40,590 nucleotides of DNA, from contig NZ_MUNF01000296.1 in the NCBI RefSeq assembly GCF_002154555.1, positions 1 to 40,590 of the forward strand, written 5' to 3'. The stretch is from Streptomyces murinus (GTDB lineage Bacteria; Actinomycetota; Actinomycetes; Streptomycetales; Streptomycetaceae). Positions 27,772 to 35,671 of this stretch are shown here, piece after piece. The notes beneath the pieces were generated by a model. It saw only the letters and a list, made by a program, of their open reading frames with translations. It ran no database searches and was not told the origin of the DNA. The position numbers and the translations under genes are program-made. The stretch's first letter is position 1. Each line of letters starts with the position of its first letter.

Positions 27772-29351
27772 GACGCCCGCCGCACGAGATGCCGGGTGTA
27801 GGCCTCCGGTGTGAAGAACAGCGGCAACTCGCCCTGGAGAGCGGTGCGTTCGAACAACTCGTGGACCTCATCCACCGGCGCCCACGGATACTCCGCGCCG
27901 AGCGCCGCCGTCTCCTCCTCAAGCAGCTCCGCCACCGTCTCCCGCTCGATCACCCGGTGCCGCAGCCACTGCCAGATCTGCACCCGGGCGATCTCCGCCG
28001 TGGCCGCGTCCTCCATGAGGCCGTCCAGCGCGACGGCACCCCGGCCGTCCAGCCAGGCGGCGAAGTAGCGCAGCGCGACCCGGAGGTTGGTGCGCACCCC
28101 CTCCGCCGTGGGCGGTCCCGCGATCCGCCGCACCGACAGCAGCTCGGCCGCCGTGACCGCCACGTCCTCACGCAGCCGGTCCAGTTGGTGCGGCCGCTCG
28201 CCCAGGACGCCGTCGAACACCTCCCGGCACACCGGGACCAGACCCGGATGCGCCACCCAGGAACCGTCGAAGCCGTCCTCGGCCTCCCGCTCCTTGTGCA
28301 GCCGGACCGTCGCCAACGCGGCCTCACGAGCGGCCGGTTCGGCGCCCGGCACCTGCGCCGCCATGCCGCCGATGGCATGCGCGCCCCGCTTGTGGCAGGT
28401 GCGCACGAGGAGTTCGGTGTACGCCCGCATGAACGGGGCCGTCATGGTGACCTTCGCCCGGTCCGGGAGCAGGAAGTCGGTGCGGTGACCGAAGGTCTTG
28501 ATGACGCTGAACAGATAGTCCCAGCGGCCCGCGTTGAGTCCCGAGCTGTGCTCGCGCAGCTCGTAGAGGATCTCCTCCATCTCGAACGCGGCCGTGATCG
28601 TCTCGATGAGCACGGTGGCGCGGACGGTGCCCCGGGGGATGCCGAGCAGTTCCTGGGCGAGCAGGAAGACATCGTTCCACAGCCGCGCCTCGTACCGGTT
28701 CTCCAGCTTGGGGAGATAGAAGTACGGGCCGTACCCGGCGTCGATCTGCCGCTGGGCGCAGTGGAAGAAGTAGAGACCGAAGTCCACCAGCGCCGCGGGC
28801 ACCGGCCGGCCGTCGTACTCCAGGTGCTCCTCCTCCAGGTGCCAGCCGCGCGGCCGTACGACGATCGTGGCGAGGTGCTCGCCGAGCCGGTACTCCCGGC
28901 CGTCCGCGGCGGTGAAGTCGATCCGCCGCTCGATCGCGTCCAGCAGGCTCAGCTGGCCGCCGATGACATTGCCCCAGGTGGGCGCGGTGGCGTCCTCGAG
29001 GTCGGCCATCCACACCTGGGCCCCGGAGTTGAGCGCGTTCACCGCCATACGGCGCTCCGGCGGCCCGGTGATCTCCACGCGGCGGTCGGTGAGACCGGGC
29101 GCGGGCGGCGCGACCCGCCAGCCGGGGTCGGCGCGCACGGCGGAGGTGACCATCGGGAAGTCGAGCGGGGTACCGGCGGCCAGCCGCAGGGCCTGCCGGC
29201 GCCGCTCCTTCATCAGCTCCTGGCGGCGCTCGCCGAACGCGGCCGCGAGGGCGCCGACGAAGTCCAGGGCGGCGGGCGTGAGGATCTCGTCGTGCCGCTC
29301 GCCCTCGGGGGCGAGCACGCGGACCCGGTGGGTCAGTGCACTGGTGGTCAT
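27768..29351 (-). CDS. aceB: Malate synthase A
   Basis: 527 aa, ATG with AGGAGA 6 nt upstream. It condenses glyoxylate with acetyl-CoA. The malate synthase A type is shown by MADLEDATAPTWGNVIGGQLSL, VRPRGWHLEEEH, YLPKLENRYEARLWNDVF, the metal/substrate residues in VLIETITAAFEMEEILYELREHSSGLNAGRWDYLFSVIK and the catalytic Asp region DGSWVAHPGLVPV. It lies 39 nt after aceA and overlaps hbd, so the three are one operon. Confidence 0.96.
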   Translation of the reverse strand: MTTSALTHRVRVLAPEGERHDEILTPAALDFVGALAAAFGERRQELMKERRRQALRLAAGTPLDFPMVTSAVRADPGWRVAPPAPGLTDRRVEITGPPERRMAVNALNSGAQVWMADLEDATAPTWGNVIGGQLSLLDAIERRIDFTAADGREYRLGEHLATIVVRPRGWHLEEEHLEYDGRPVPAALVDFGLYFFHCAQRQIDAGYGPYFYLPKLENRYEARLWNDVFLLAQELLGIPRGTVRATVLIETITAAFEMEEILYELREHSSGLNAGRWDYLFSVIKTFGHRTDFLLPDRAKVTMTAPFMRAYTELLVRTCHKRGAHAIGGMAAQVPGAEPAAREAALATVRLHKEREAEDGFDGSWVAHPGLVPVCREVFDGVLGERPHQLDRLREDVAVTAAELLSVRRIAGPPTAEGVRTNLRVALRYFAAWLDGRGAVALDGLMEDAATAEIARVQIWQWLRHRVIERETVAELLEEETAALGAEYPWAPVDEVHELFERTALQGELPLFFTPEAYTRHLVRRAS

Positions 29352-29390
29352 CGGTGTCTCCTGGAGGAGGTGCGAGGAGGTGTGCGCGGC

Positions 29391-30677
29391 CTAGTGGAAC
29401 TGCTCGGCCTCCGTCGAACCGGCCAGCGCGGTGGTGGAGGAGGCGGGGTTGACCGCGGTGGAGACCAGGTCGAAGTAGCCGGTGCCGACCTCGCGCTGGT
29501 GCTTGACGGCGGTGAAGCCCTGCGCCTGGGCGGCGAACTCCCGCTCCTGGAGGTCGACATAGGCGGTCATGCCGTGCTCGGCGTAACCGCGGGCCAGGTC
29601 GAACATGCCGTGGTTGAGGGAGTGGAACCCGGCCAGGGTGATGAACTGGAACCGGTAACCCATCGCGCCCAGCTCCCGCTGGAACTTGGCGATCTGGTCG
29701 TCGTCCAGCGCGGCCTTCCAGTTGAAGGACGGCGAGCAGTTGTAGGCCAGCATCTGGTCCGGGTAGCGGGCGTGGATCGCCTCGGCGAACTCACGGGCCT
29801 GCGCGAGGTCGGGGGTGCCGGTCTCCACCCAGAGCAGATCGGCGTACGGCGCGTACGCCAGACCGCGGGCGATCACCGGCGCCATCCCGGGCCGCACCCG
29901 GTAGAAGCCCTCCGGCGTGCGCTCGCCGGTGACGAACTCGGCGTCCCGCTCGTCCACATCGGTGGTGAGCAGATTGGCGGCGAGCGCGTCGGTGCGGGCG
30001 ACGATGATGCTCGGCACGTCGGCGATGTCGGCGGCCAGACGCGCCGCGTTCAGGGTGCGGATGTGCTGCGAGGTCGGCACCAGGACCTTGCCGCCGAGGT
30101 GACCGCACTTCTTCTCCGAGGCGAGCTGGTCCTCGTAGTGGATACCGGCCGCGCCCGCCGCGATCATGGCCTTGGTCAGCTCGAAGGCGTTGAGCGGCCC
30201 GCCGAAGCCGGCCTCGGCGTCGGCGACGATCGGCGCGAGCCAGTCCGTGGTGTCCCCGGCGTCCTCGGCGGTGGCGATCTGGTCGGCGCGCAGCAGCGCG
30301 TTGTTGATCCGACGCACCACCTGGGGAACGGAGTTGGCCGGGTACAGGCTCTGGTCCGGGTAGGTGTGCCCGGCCTGGTTGGCGTCGGCGGCGACCTGCC
30401 AGCCGGACAGGTAGATGGCCTGGAGACCGGCCTTGACCTGCTGGACCGCCTGCCCGCCGGTGAGCGCGCCGAGGGCGTGGATGTAGTCCTGCTCGTGCAG
30501 CTGCCGCCACAGCCGCTCGGCGCCGCGCCGGGCCAGGGTGTGCTCCTCGCGGACGCTGCCGGACAGCCGGATCACGTCCTCGGCACTGTAGGTGCGCTCG
30601 ACGCCCTGCCAGCGGGGGTCGGTGGCCCAGCGCCGCGCGAGCTCCTCGGCCGCCTGCGTCCTCGTCGCCTCTGCCAT
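29391..30677 (-). CDS. aceA: Isocitrate lyase
   Basis: 428 aa, ATG with GGAGA 7 nt upstream. It splits isocitrate into glyoxylate and succinate. The catalytic loop [10 protein letters not shown] contains Cys191. Other family blocks are [23 protein letters not shown] (91-113), [19 protein letters not shown], and [19 protein letters not shown] with [11 protein letters not shown]. First gene of the shunt operon; it is divergent from the RamB-type regulator with a 375-bp regulatory gap. The shunt is the B12-independent way to grow on C2 units. Confidence 0.96.
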   Translation of the reverse strand: MAEATRTQAAEELARRWATDPRWQGVERTYSAEDVIRLSGSVREEHTLARRGAERLWRQLHEQDYIHALGALTGGQAVQQVKAGLQAIYLSGWQVAADANQAGHTYPDQSLYPANSVPQVVRRINNALLRADQIATAEDAGDTTDWLAPIVADAEAGFGGPLNAFELTKAMIAAGAAGIHYEDQLASEKKCGHLGGKVLVPTSQHIRTLNAARLAADIADVPSIIVARTDALAANLLTTDVDERDAEFVTGERTPEGFYRVRPGMAPVIARGLAYAPYADLLWVETGTPDLAQAREFAEAIHARYPDQMLAYNCSPSFNWKAALDDDQIAKFQRELGAMGYRFQFITLAGFHSLNHGMFDLARGYAEHGMTAYVDLQEREFAAQAQGFTAVKHQREVGTGYFDLVSTAVNPASSTTALAGSTEAEQFH

Positions 30678-30901
30678 GACTGTCTCCTCGGTCTGTACTG
30701 GCTGCCAACATCCCCGCTCGGGCGAACAGGTGTGGCACTACGTGTCGAAAAGTTGAGATACGGCCCGCCGGCACCTGGAGGACGGAGCTGAGCAGTGCTG
30801 CCGGTGACGACCCTCACCCGCGCCGGGAAACCCGATGTCAGGGCCTGATTCGGGCCCCCGCCGCAAGCGGTGGCCGCCGGTGTCCGGCGGGCCGTACTCA
30901 C

Positions 30902-30990
30902 ACTTTGGCAGTGGCACTGAGTGCCATCAATGGTGGACGTCTGCCAACTTCTGTGAATCTTCCGGCCGTCATTTGCCAACTTTGCGAAGG
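30902..30990. promoter_or_regulatory. RamB-like operator region between aceA and ramB
   Basis: Within the 375-bp gap this AT-richer patch holds an interrupted palindrome TGGCACT-G-AGTGCCA (30912-30926) and two copies of TGCCAACTT 32 bp apart (30942-30950 and 30974-30982). The second runs on into TTTGCGAA. The AACTTTGCGAA string resembles the AAAGTTTGCAAA motif bound by corynebacterial RamB. TACGCT at 31013-31018 is a possible -10 for the regulator gene. No gene is seen in the rest of 30678-31052. Confidence 0.5.
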
Positions 30991-31052
30991 CCCCACCGGG
31001 GCGTTCATCACCTACGCTGACCGGAAGCCGGAAGGAAGAGGAAGGACCCGGG

Positions 31053-32459
31053 ATGGGCAAGACGTACGCGGGCGCGCGGCTGCGGCGCCTGCGCGAGGAG
31101 CGGCGCCTCAGCCAGGCCGAGATGGCCCGCGTGCTCGCCATCTCGCCCAGCTATCTCAACCAGATGGAGCACGACTCCCGGCCGCTCACGGTCCCGGTGC
31201 TGCTCCGGCTGACCGAGACGTTCGGCGTCGATCCGGGCTTCTTCTCCGAGCGCGACACCACGCGCCTGATCGCCGACCTGCGCGAGGCCCTGGCCGGGGA
31301 ACTCGCCGAGGCCGGCCTGTCCGCCGCCGACCTCGCGGAACTCGCCGCCCGGATGCCCGCCGTCGCACAGGTGCTGCTCGGCCTCGGCCGCCGCAACCAA
31401 CTCCTCGCCGAACGCCTCGCGCAGGCCACGGACAGCCGTGGCACCGACCCCGAACTGCCCCGCTCACCCCACGAGGAGATCCGGGACTTCTTCTACCGGC
31501 GCCGCAACTACCTCCATGACACCGACCTCGCGGCCGAAGCCCTCGCCGAGGACATCGGCATCGGGCCCGGCGAGGTCCTGCCCGCCCTGACCGCCCGCCT
31601 CGCCGACCGGCACGGCGTCCGGCTGTCCGTCGGGGCGGCCGACCACCTCCACCACTACGACGCGCCGACCCGCACCCTCCACCTCTCCACCCGGCTGCGC
31701 CCCGGCCAGCGCGCGTTCCGCCTGGCCACCCAGCTCGCCCTGCTCGAACACGGCACCGAACTCGACCAGTTGGCCGCCGAGGACTTCACCCCGGGTTCAC
31801 CCGCGCACGCCCTCGCCCGCATCGGCATCGCCAACTACTTCGCGGCGGCGCTCGTCCTGCCGTACCGCGCCTTCCACGCGACCGCCGAGGAGGTGCGCTA
31901 CGACATCGAGCGCCTCACCGACCGCTACGGCCTCGGCTACGAGACCGTCTGCCACCGGCTGAGCACCCTCCAGCGCCCCCGGCTGCGCGGGGTGCCCTTC
32001 TCCTTCGTCCGGGTCGACCGGGCCGGCAACATGTCCAAGCGCCAGTCGGCGACCGGCTTCCACTTCTCCCGGGCGGGCGGCACCTGCCCCCTGTGGAATG
32101 TGTACGAGGCGTTCGCCGCGCCCGGCCGCATCCATGTCCAGGTCGCCGAAATGCCCGACGGGCAGCGCTACTTGTGGACCGCGCGGGCCGTCGCCCGGCA
32201 CCGCGGCGGCTGGGGCGAACCGGGCAAGACCTTCGCCATCGGCCTCGGCTGCGAGATCCGCCACGCCCACCGGCTCGTCTACTCCGACGGCCTCGACCTC
32301 GCGGGCACCTCCGCCGCCACCCCCATCGGCATGGGCTGCCGGGTCTGCGAACGCCTCTCCTGCCCCCAGCGCGCCGCCCCGCCGCTCGGCCACCGGCTGC
32401 ACATCGACCAGGACACCAGCACGTTCGTGCCGTACCGCGTCACGGAACCCGAAGGCTGA
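31053..32459 (+). CDS. ramB: RamB-type acyl-CoA-responsive regulator (HTH_XRE + ScfR domain)
   Basis: 468 aa from an ATG with AAGGA upstream. The HTH is at about residues 9-63 (LSQAEMARVLAISPSYLNQ), followed by the same middle and C-terminal domains as the prp regulator. Cysteines 345, 400, 429, 432 and 437 (GGTCPLW, LGCEIRH, CRVCERLSC) have exactly the spacing of the paralogue at 11772-13217, suggesting a shared iron-sulfur site. In corynebacteria RamB controls acetate and glyoxylate genes. The divergent position next to aceA-aceB argues for that role here. The paralogues are clearly related but differ through the linker at about residues 75-145. Confidence 0.88.
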   Translation: MGKTYAGARLRRLREERRLSQAEMARVLAISPSYLNQMEHDSRPLTVPVLLRLTETFGVDPGFFSERDTTRLIADLREALAGELAEAGLSAADLAELAARMPAVAQVLLGLGRRNQLLAERLAQATDSRGTDPELPRSPHEEIRDFFYRRRNYLHDTDLAAEALAEDIGIGPGEVLPALTARLADRHGVRLSVGAADHLHHYDAPTRTLHLSTRLRPGQRAFRLATQLALLEHGTELDQLAAEDFTPGSPAHALARIGIANYFAAALVLPYRAFHATAEEVRYDIERLTDRYGLGYETVCHRLSTLQRPRLRGVPFSFVRVDRAGNMSKRQSATGFHFSRAGGTCPLWNVYEAFAAPGRIHVQVAEMPDGQRYLWTARAVARHRGGWGEPGKTFAIGLGCEIRHAHRLVYSDGLDLAGTSAATPIGMGCRVCERLSCPQRAAPPLGHRLHIDQDTSTFVPYRVTEPEG

Positions 32460-32610
32460 GGGCCCCGGCCCCGCCGCGCCCACCTCCGCGAAGAGTTCCT
32501 CCTGGATGAGGTGTCACCCCCTTCGCGCCGCCTTCGGGGGACGGGGACCGGCCTGTAGCGTCGCGGACGAGCTGACCGCACCGCACGCAGCGGACGACGG
32601 AGGGTTTCAT

Positions 32611-33651
32611 ATGATCGACAGGCGTACCTTCGGGAAGGCCGTCGGCCTGGGGACCGGCGCGGCCGCGCTCTCCCTGACCGGCGCGCAGTCGGCCGACGCC
32701 GCCCAGGCCGGGCCCGGCGGGGCGGACGAGGCCCCCGCACCCGGGACGCACACCACTTTCCCCGCGCTCAGGCAGATCGACGCGGGCGTGCTCGACATCG
32801 GGTACGCCGAGGCGGGCCCGGCCCACGGCCCCGTCGTCATCTGCCTGCACGGATGGCCGTACGACATCCACAGCTACGTCGATGTCGCCCCGCTCCTCGC
32901 CGGGCAGGGGTACCGGGTGATCGTGCCCTACCTCCGGGGCCACGGCAGCACCCGGTTCCGGTCCGGCCGTACGGTCCGCAACGCCCAGCAGTCCGCGATC
33001 GCCCTGGACATCGTCGCGCTCATGGACGCGCTGGAGATCCGCGAGGCCGTCCTCGCCGGCTTCGACTGGGGCTCGCGCACCGCCGACATCATCGCCGCGC
33101 TGTGGCCCGAGCGCGTCACCGCGCTCGTCTCCACCAGCGGGTACCTCATCACGAACGTCGAGGCGCAGAAGTCACCCATCGCGCCCGCCGACGAGCACAA
33201 CTGGTGGTACCAGTACTACTTCGCCACCGAACGCGGCCGCCAGGCCATGGAAACCCCCGAACTGCGCGACGAGTTGTGCCATCTGGTGTGGCAACTCGTC
33301 TCACCCGGCTGGAAGTTCGACGAGGCCACCTTCCGACGCACCGCGGCGGCCTTCGAGAACCCCGACTACGCCGCCATCGTCATCCACAACTACCGCTGGC
33401 GCCTCGGCCTCGCGGACGGTGAACGCCGTTACGACCGCTACGAGAAGGAACTCGCCGCCCGGCCCATGATCCATGTCCCCACCATCACCCTGAGCCCCGA
33501 ACTGGACCCCTTCACCGCGCCCGGCGACCCCACCCGCGACCGCTTCACCGGCCCCTACGAGCACCGGGTCGTGGCGGGCATCGGCCACAACCTCCCACAG
33601 GAGGCACCGGCCGTCTTCGCCCGGGCGGTGCTGGACGTCGGCCGCCTCTGA
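32611..33651 (+). CDS. Tat-exported alpha/beta hydrolase, epoxide-hydrolase-like
   Basis: 346 aa, ATG with GGAGGG upstream. A twin-arginine signal DRRTFGKAVGLGTGAAALSL (3-22) and AxA-like site near residue 30 indicate export in folded form. The hydrolase core has the oxyanion motif HGWP (80-83), nucleophile Asp152 in GFDWGSRTAD and His326 in GIGHNLPQE. An Asp nucleophile in this position is typical of epoxide hydrolases and haloalkane dehalogenases, not of Ser esterases. Substrate unknown. It converges on the biosynthetic cluster across two terminators, so it may be only a neighbour; a lactone- or epoxide-opening role is speculation. Confidence 0.85.
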   Translation: MIDRRTFGKAVGLGTGAAALSLTGAQSADAAQAGPGGADEAPAPGTHTTFPALRQIDAGVLDIGYAEAGPAHGPVVICLHGWPYDIHSYVDVAPLLAGQGYRVIVPYLRGHGSTRFRSGRTVRNAQQSAIALDIVALMDALEIREAVLAGFDWGSRTADIIAALWPERVTALVSTSGYLITNVEAQKSPIAPADEHNWWYQYYFATERGRQAMETPELRDELCHLVWQLVSPGWKFDEATFRRTAAAFENPDYAAIVIHNYRWRLGLADGERRYDRYEKELAARPMIHVPTITLSPELDPFTAPGDPTRDRFTGPYEHRVVAGIGHNLPQEAPAVFARAVLDVGRL

Positions 33652-33660
33652 ACGGGGAAC

Positions 33661-33690
33661 AGGGGCTGGACGGCGCGAAGTCCAGCCCCT
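33661..33690. terminator. Terminator between hydrolase and formyltransferase genes
   Basis: AGGGGCTGGAC (33661-33671) and GTCCAGCCCCT (33680-33690) form a perfect 11-bp stem with an 8-nt loop, between convergent genes. It can serve either strand. Confidence 0.85.
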
Positions 33691-33694
33691 GCGG

Positions 33695-33711
33695 CGGGAC
33701 CCCCCGTCCCG
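33695..33711. terminator. Second small hairpin of the same intergenic terminator
   Basis: CGGGAC and GTCCCG pair around CCCCC. It directly follows the 11-bp hairpin and marks the left border of the biosynthetic cluster. Confidence 0.5.
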
Positions 33712-33731
33712 GACTTCGCCGGTTCGTCCGG

Positions 33732-34427
33732 TCACTCCATGTGCAACGCCCACCTGCTGCCGTCCACGACTTCCGAGCCCGGCAGGGCGATCAGTTCGGG
33801 TTTGAACAGTGGGGGTGCGCCCATGGCGGGCTCCCAGGTGGCCAGTTCGTCGTCCTGGGGGACCTCGACGCGGCGCCCCTTGGCGAGGTCGGTGACCACG
33901 CGGACCAGGAGGCGCACGCCGAGGGGGGCGAGGTGTTCGCGCCACAGGGTCTCCGGGGTCGAGCCGGGAGGCACGAACAGGTGTTCCTGGGCGGCGATGG
34001 GGCCGCCGTCGGTGCGTTCGGTGAGGTGGTAGACGCTGCCGCCGGTCACCTTGTCGCCGTCGCGGATCGTCCACCGGATCGCGTCCCGGCCGCGGTGCAG
34101 CGGCAGCAGGCTGGGGTGGTAGCCGATGGCCGCGACGGCGGCGCGGGCGCGGGTCGCGCGGCCGATGAAGGCGTGCGAGTGGGCGGCGACGATGAGGTCC
34201 ACCCCGTCGGGGACATGCATCGCGCGCAGTTCGGCCGAGTCCGTCCAGGGGACGCTCCTCGGGTACGCCCACGCGCGCAGCCGGTCCCAGGACAGCGCGT
34301 TGCCCTCGTCGGAGTGCCCCTTGCGCAGCCGGGGGGCGGCCACGCCCGCGATCCGGTGGCCTTCCTCTCCCAGGGCGTCCGCGACCTGGACCGCGAACGC
34401 CCCCTGTCCCGAAAGGTAGATGTTCAC
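33732..34427 (-). CDS. lctF: Formyltransferase of the beta-lactone cluster (LctF-like)
   Basis: 231 aa, only the formyl-transferase domain; it lacks the C-terminal tRNA-binding domain of the roughly 310-aa housekeeping Fmt. HPSLLPLHRG (104-113) and DGGP (140-143) place catalytic His104 and Asp140 36 residues apart, as in E. coli Fmt (H110, D146). The third catalytic residue Asn108 is Gly102 here. ATG overlaps the P450 stop. As I recall, the lactacystin formyltransferase moves formyl from 10-formyl-tetrahydrofolate to CoA to make the starter unit. The gene order fits that role; in vitro function for this copy is inferred. Confidence 0.82.
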   Translation of the reverse strand: MNIYLSGQGAFAVQVADALGEEGHRIAGVAAPRLRKGHSDEGNALSWDRLRAWAYPRSVPWTDSAELRAMHVPDGVDLIVAAHSHAFIGRATRARAAVAAIGYHPSLLPLHRGRDAIRWTIRDGDKVTGGSVYHLTERTDGGPIAAQEHLFVPPGSTPETLWREHLAPLGVRLLVRVVTDLAKGRRVEVPQDDELATWEPAMGAPPLFKPELIALPGSEVVDGSRWALHME

Positions 34428-35671
34428 TGGGTTGCCGCCTCTTTCATCGAGCGGGGGTCGGGCCGGAAGCGCACCGGCAGCGTGGAGAACCCGGTCAGGA
34501 AGTTCGACCGGATGCGCAGCGCCTCGCCGGTCTGCTCGAAACCGTCGGTGAAGTCCCGTAGCGCCAGAAGCAGTTCGGCGATCTCCACCTTGGCCAGATA
34601 GGAGCCGAGGCAGAAGTGCGGGCCGTAGCCGAAGGCCAGATGCTTGTTGGGGGCGCGGCCGAGGTCGAACTCACCGGGCCGCTCGAAGACCCGCTCGTCC
34701 CGGTTGCCGGAGGCGTGCCAGAGCGTGACGATCTCGCCGGGCCGCAGCCGTACGCCGTGCACCTCCGTCTCGCGGACCACGGTGCGCCCGAAGTGCAGGG
34801 TCGGGGAGGCCCAGCGCAGCACCTCGTCCACGGCGGTGTCGATCGCGACCTCGCCGTCCTTGAGCCGCCGCCACTGCTCGGGCCTCGCCGCGAGGGTGTG
34901 CACACCGTCGATCATCGTCAGCCGGCTGGTCTCGTCGCCGCCGATGATCAGGCTGTAGCAGTTGAGCACGATGTCCTCGTCGGACAGCGGCACCCCGTCG
35001 ATGGAACTCGCGACCAGCATGCTGATCACATCGTCGCCCGGCGCCGCACGCCGCTCCTCGACCATGTCCATGAAGTACAGCAGGATCTCGTTGCGGGCCA
35101 TCTCGGAGTCGGTCTCGTCGACGTCCTCGGTGTCGGCCGACAGCGCGGCCTTGGTCTGGGCGAGCAGATGGTCCCGGTCCTGCTCGGGCACGCCGAGCAG
35201 ATTGGAGATCGTGGTCATCGGGATACGGCTCGCGATCTCCGCGGCGAAGTCGCAGCCGCCGGCCTCGACCGCCTCGCGGATCAGCCGCCGGGTGTTGGCC
35301 CGCACCGCCGCCGCGACATCGCTGAGCACCCTCGGCGAGAGCACCCGCTGGAGGATCTTGCGCAGCTCGTGGTGGCGGTGCCCGTCGGTGACGGCCAGCA
35401 TCCGCCCGGCCCCGGCGTCACCCCCGCCCAGCAGCGTGACCAGCACATTGCCGCGCTCGGAGGTGAGATTCAGATCGTCCCGGTAGGCGGCCATGATGTC
35501 GTCGTACCGGGACAGCACCCAGAACCCGCGGCGGCCCCCGGCCGGCGGGTTCCAGTACACCGGCGCGGTGTCCCGCAGGGTGCGCCAGAACCCGTCGAGG
35601 TCATGGTCCGCGAAGGTGTCCGGGTCGCCCAGGTCCACGGTGGCCGGCGCCGGCGCGCCCGCCCTCACCAT
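34424..35671 (-). CDS. lctD: Cytochrome P450 of the beta-lactone cluster (LctD/SalD position)
   Basis: 415 aa from the ATG at 35671 (GTG at 35668 is an alternative), overlapping the ketosynthase stop. Heme-binding FGYGPHFCLGSYLAK with Cys354; I-helix LIIGGDETSR, in which the usual Ala-Gly is Gly-Gly and the acid-Thr pair is kept; ExxR in EVLRW; and the FGRTVVRETEVHG segment. It should hydroxylate a cluster intermediate, perhaps on a carrier protein or the leucine-derived side chain. Redox partners are not in the window. Confidence 0.88.
   Translation of the reverse strand: MVRAGAPAPATVDLGDPDTFADHDLDGFWRTLRDTAPVYWNPPAGGRRGFWVLSRYDDIMAAYRDDLNLTSERGNVLVTLLGGGDAGAGRMLAVTDGHRHHELRKILQRVLSPRVLSDVAAAVRANTRRLIREAVEAGGCDFAAEIASRIPMTTISNLLGVPEQDRDHLLAQTKAALSADTEDVDETDSEMARNEILLYFMDMVEERRAAPGDDVISMLVASSIDGVPLSDEDIVLNCYSLIIGGDETSRLTMIDGVHTLAARPEQWRRLKDGEVAIDTAVDEVLRWASPTLHFGRTVVRETEVHGVRLRPGEIVTLWHASGNRDERVFERPGEFDLGRAPNKHLAFGYGPHFCLGSYLAKVEIAELLLALRDFTDGFEQTGEALRIRSNFLTGFSTLPVRFRPDPRSMKEAATQ

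Noticed and set aside
27789-30791. 1000-codon open frame on the plus strand opposite aceB and aceA
   Set aside because: It is antisense to three well-recognised genes and its composition (Gly/Arg/Val/His-rich, no domain) is that of a shadow frame in 70% plus GC DNA.
32516-32543. CCCCC...GGGGG pairing after ramB
   Set aside because: Short homopolymer arms are expected by chance at this GC content; not supported as a terminator.
33732-34427. Housekeeping methionyl-tRNA formyltransferase
   Set aside because: Too short, no C-terminal tRNA-binding domain, catalytic Asn changed, and the gene overlaps a cluster P450.
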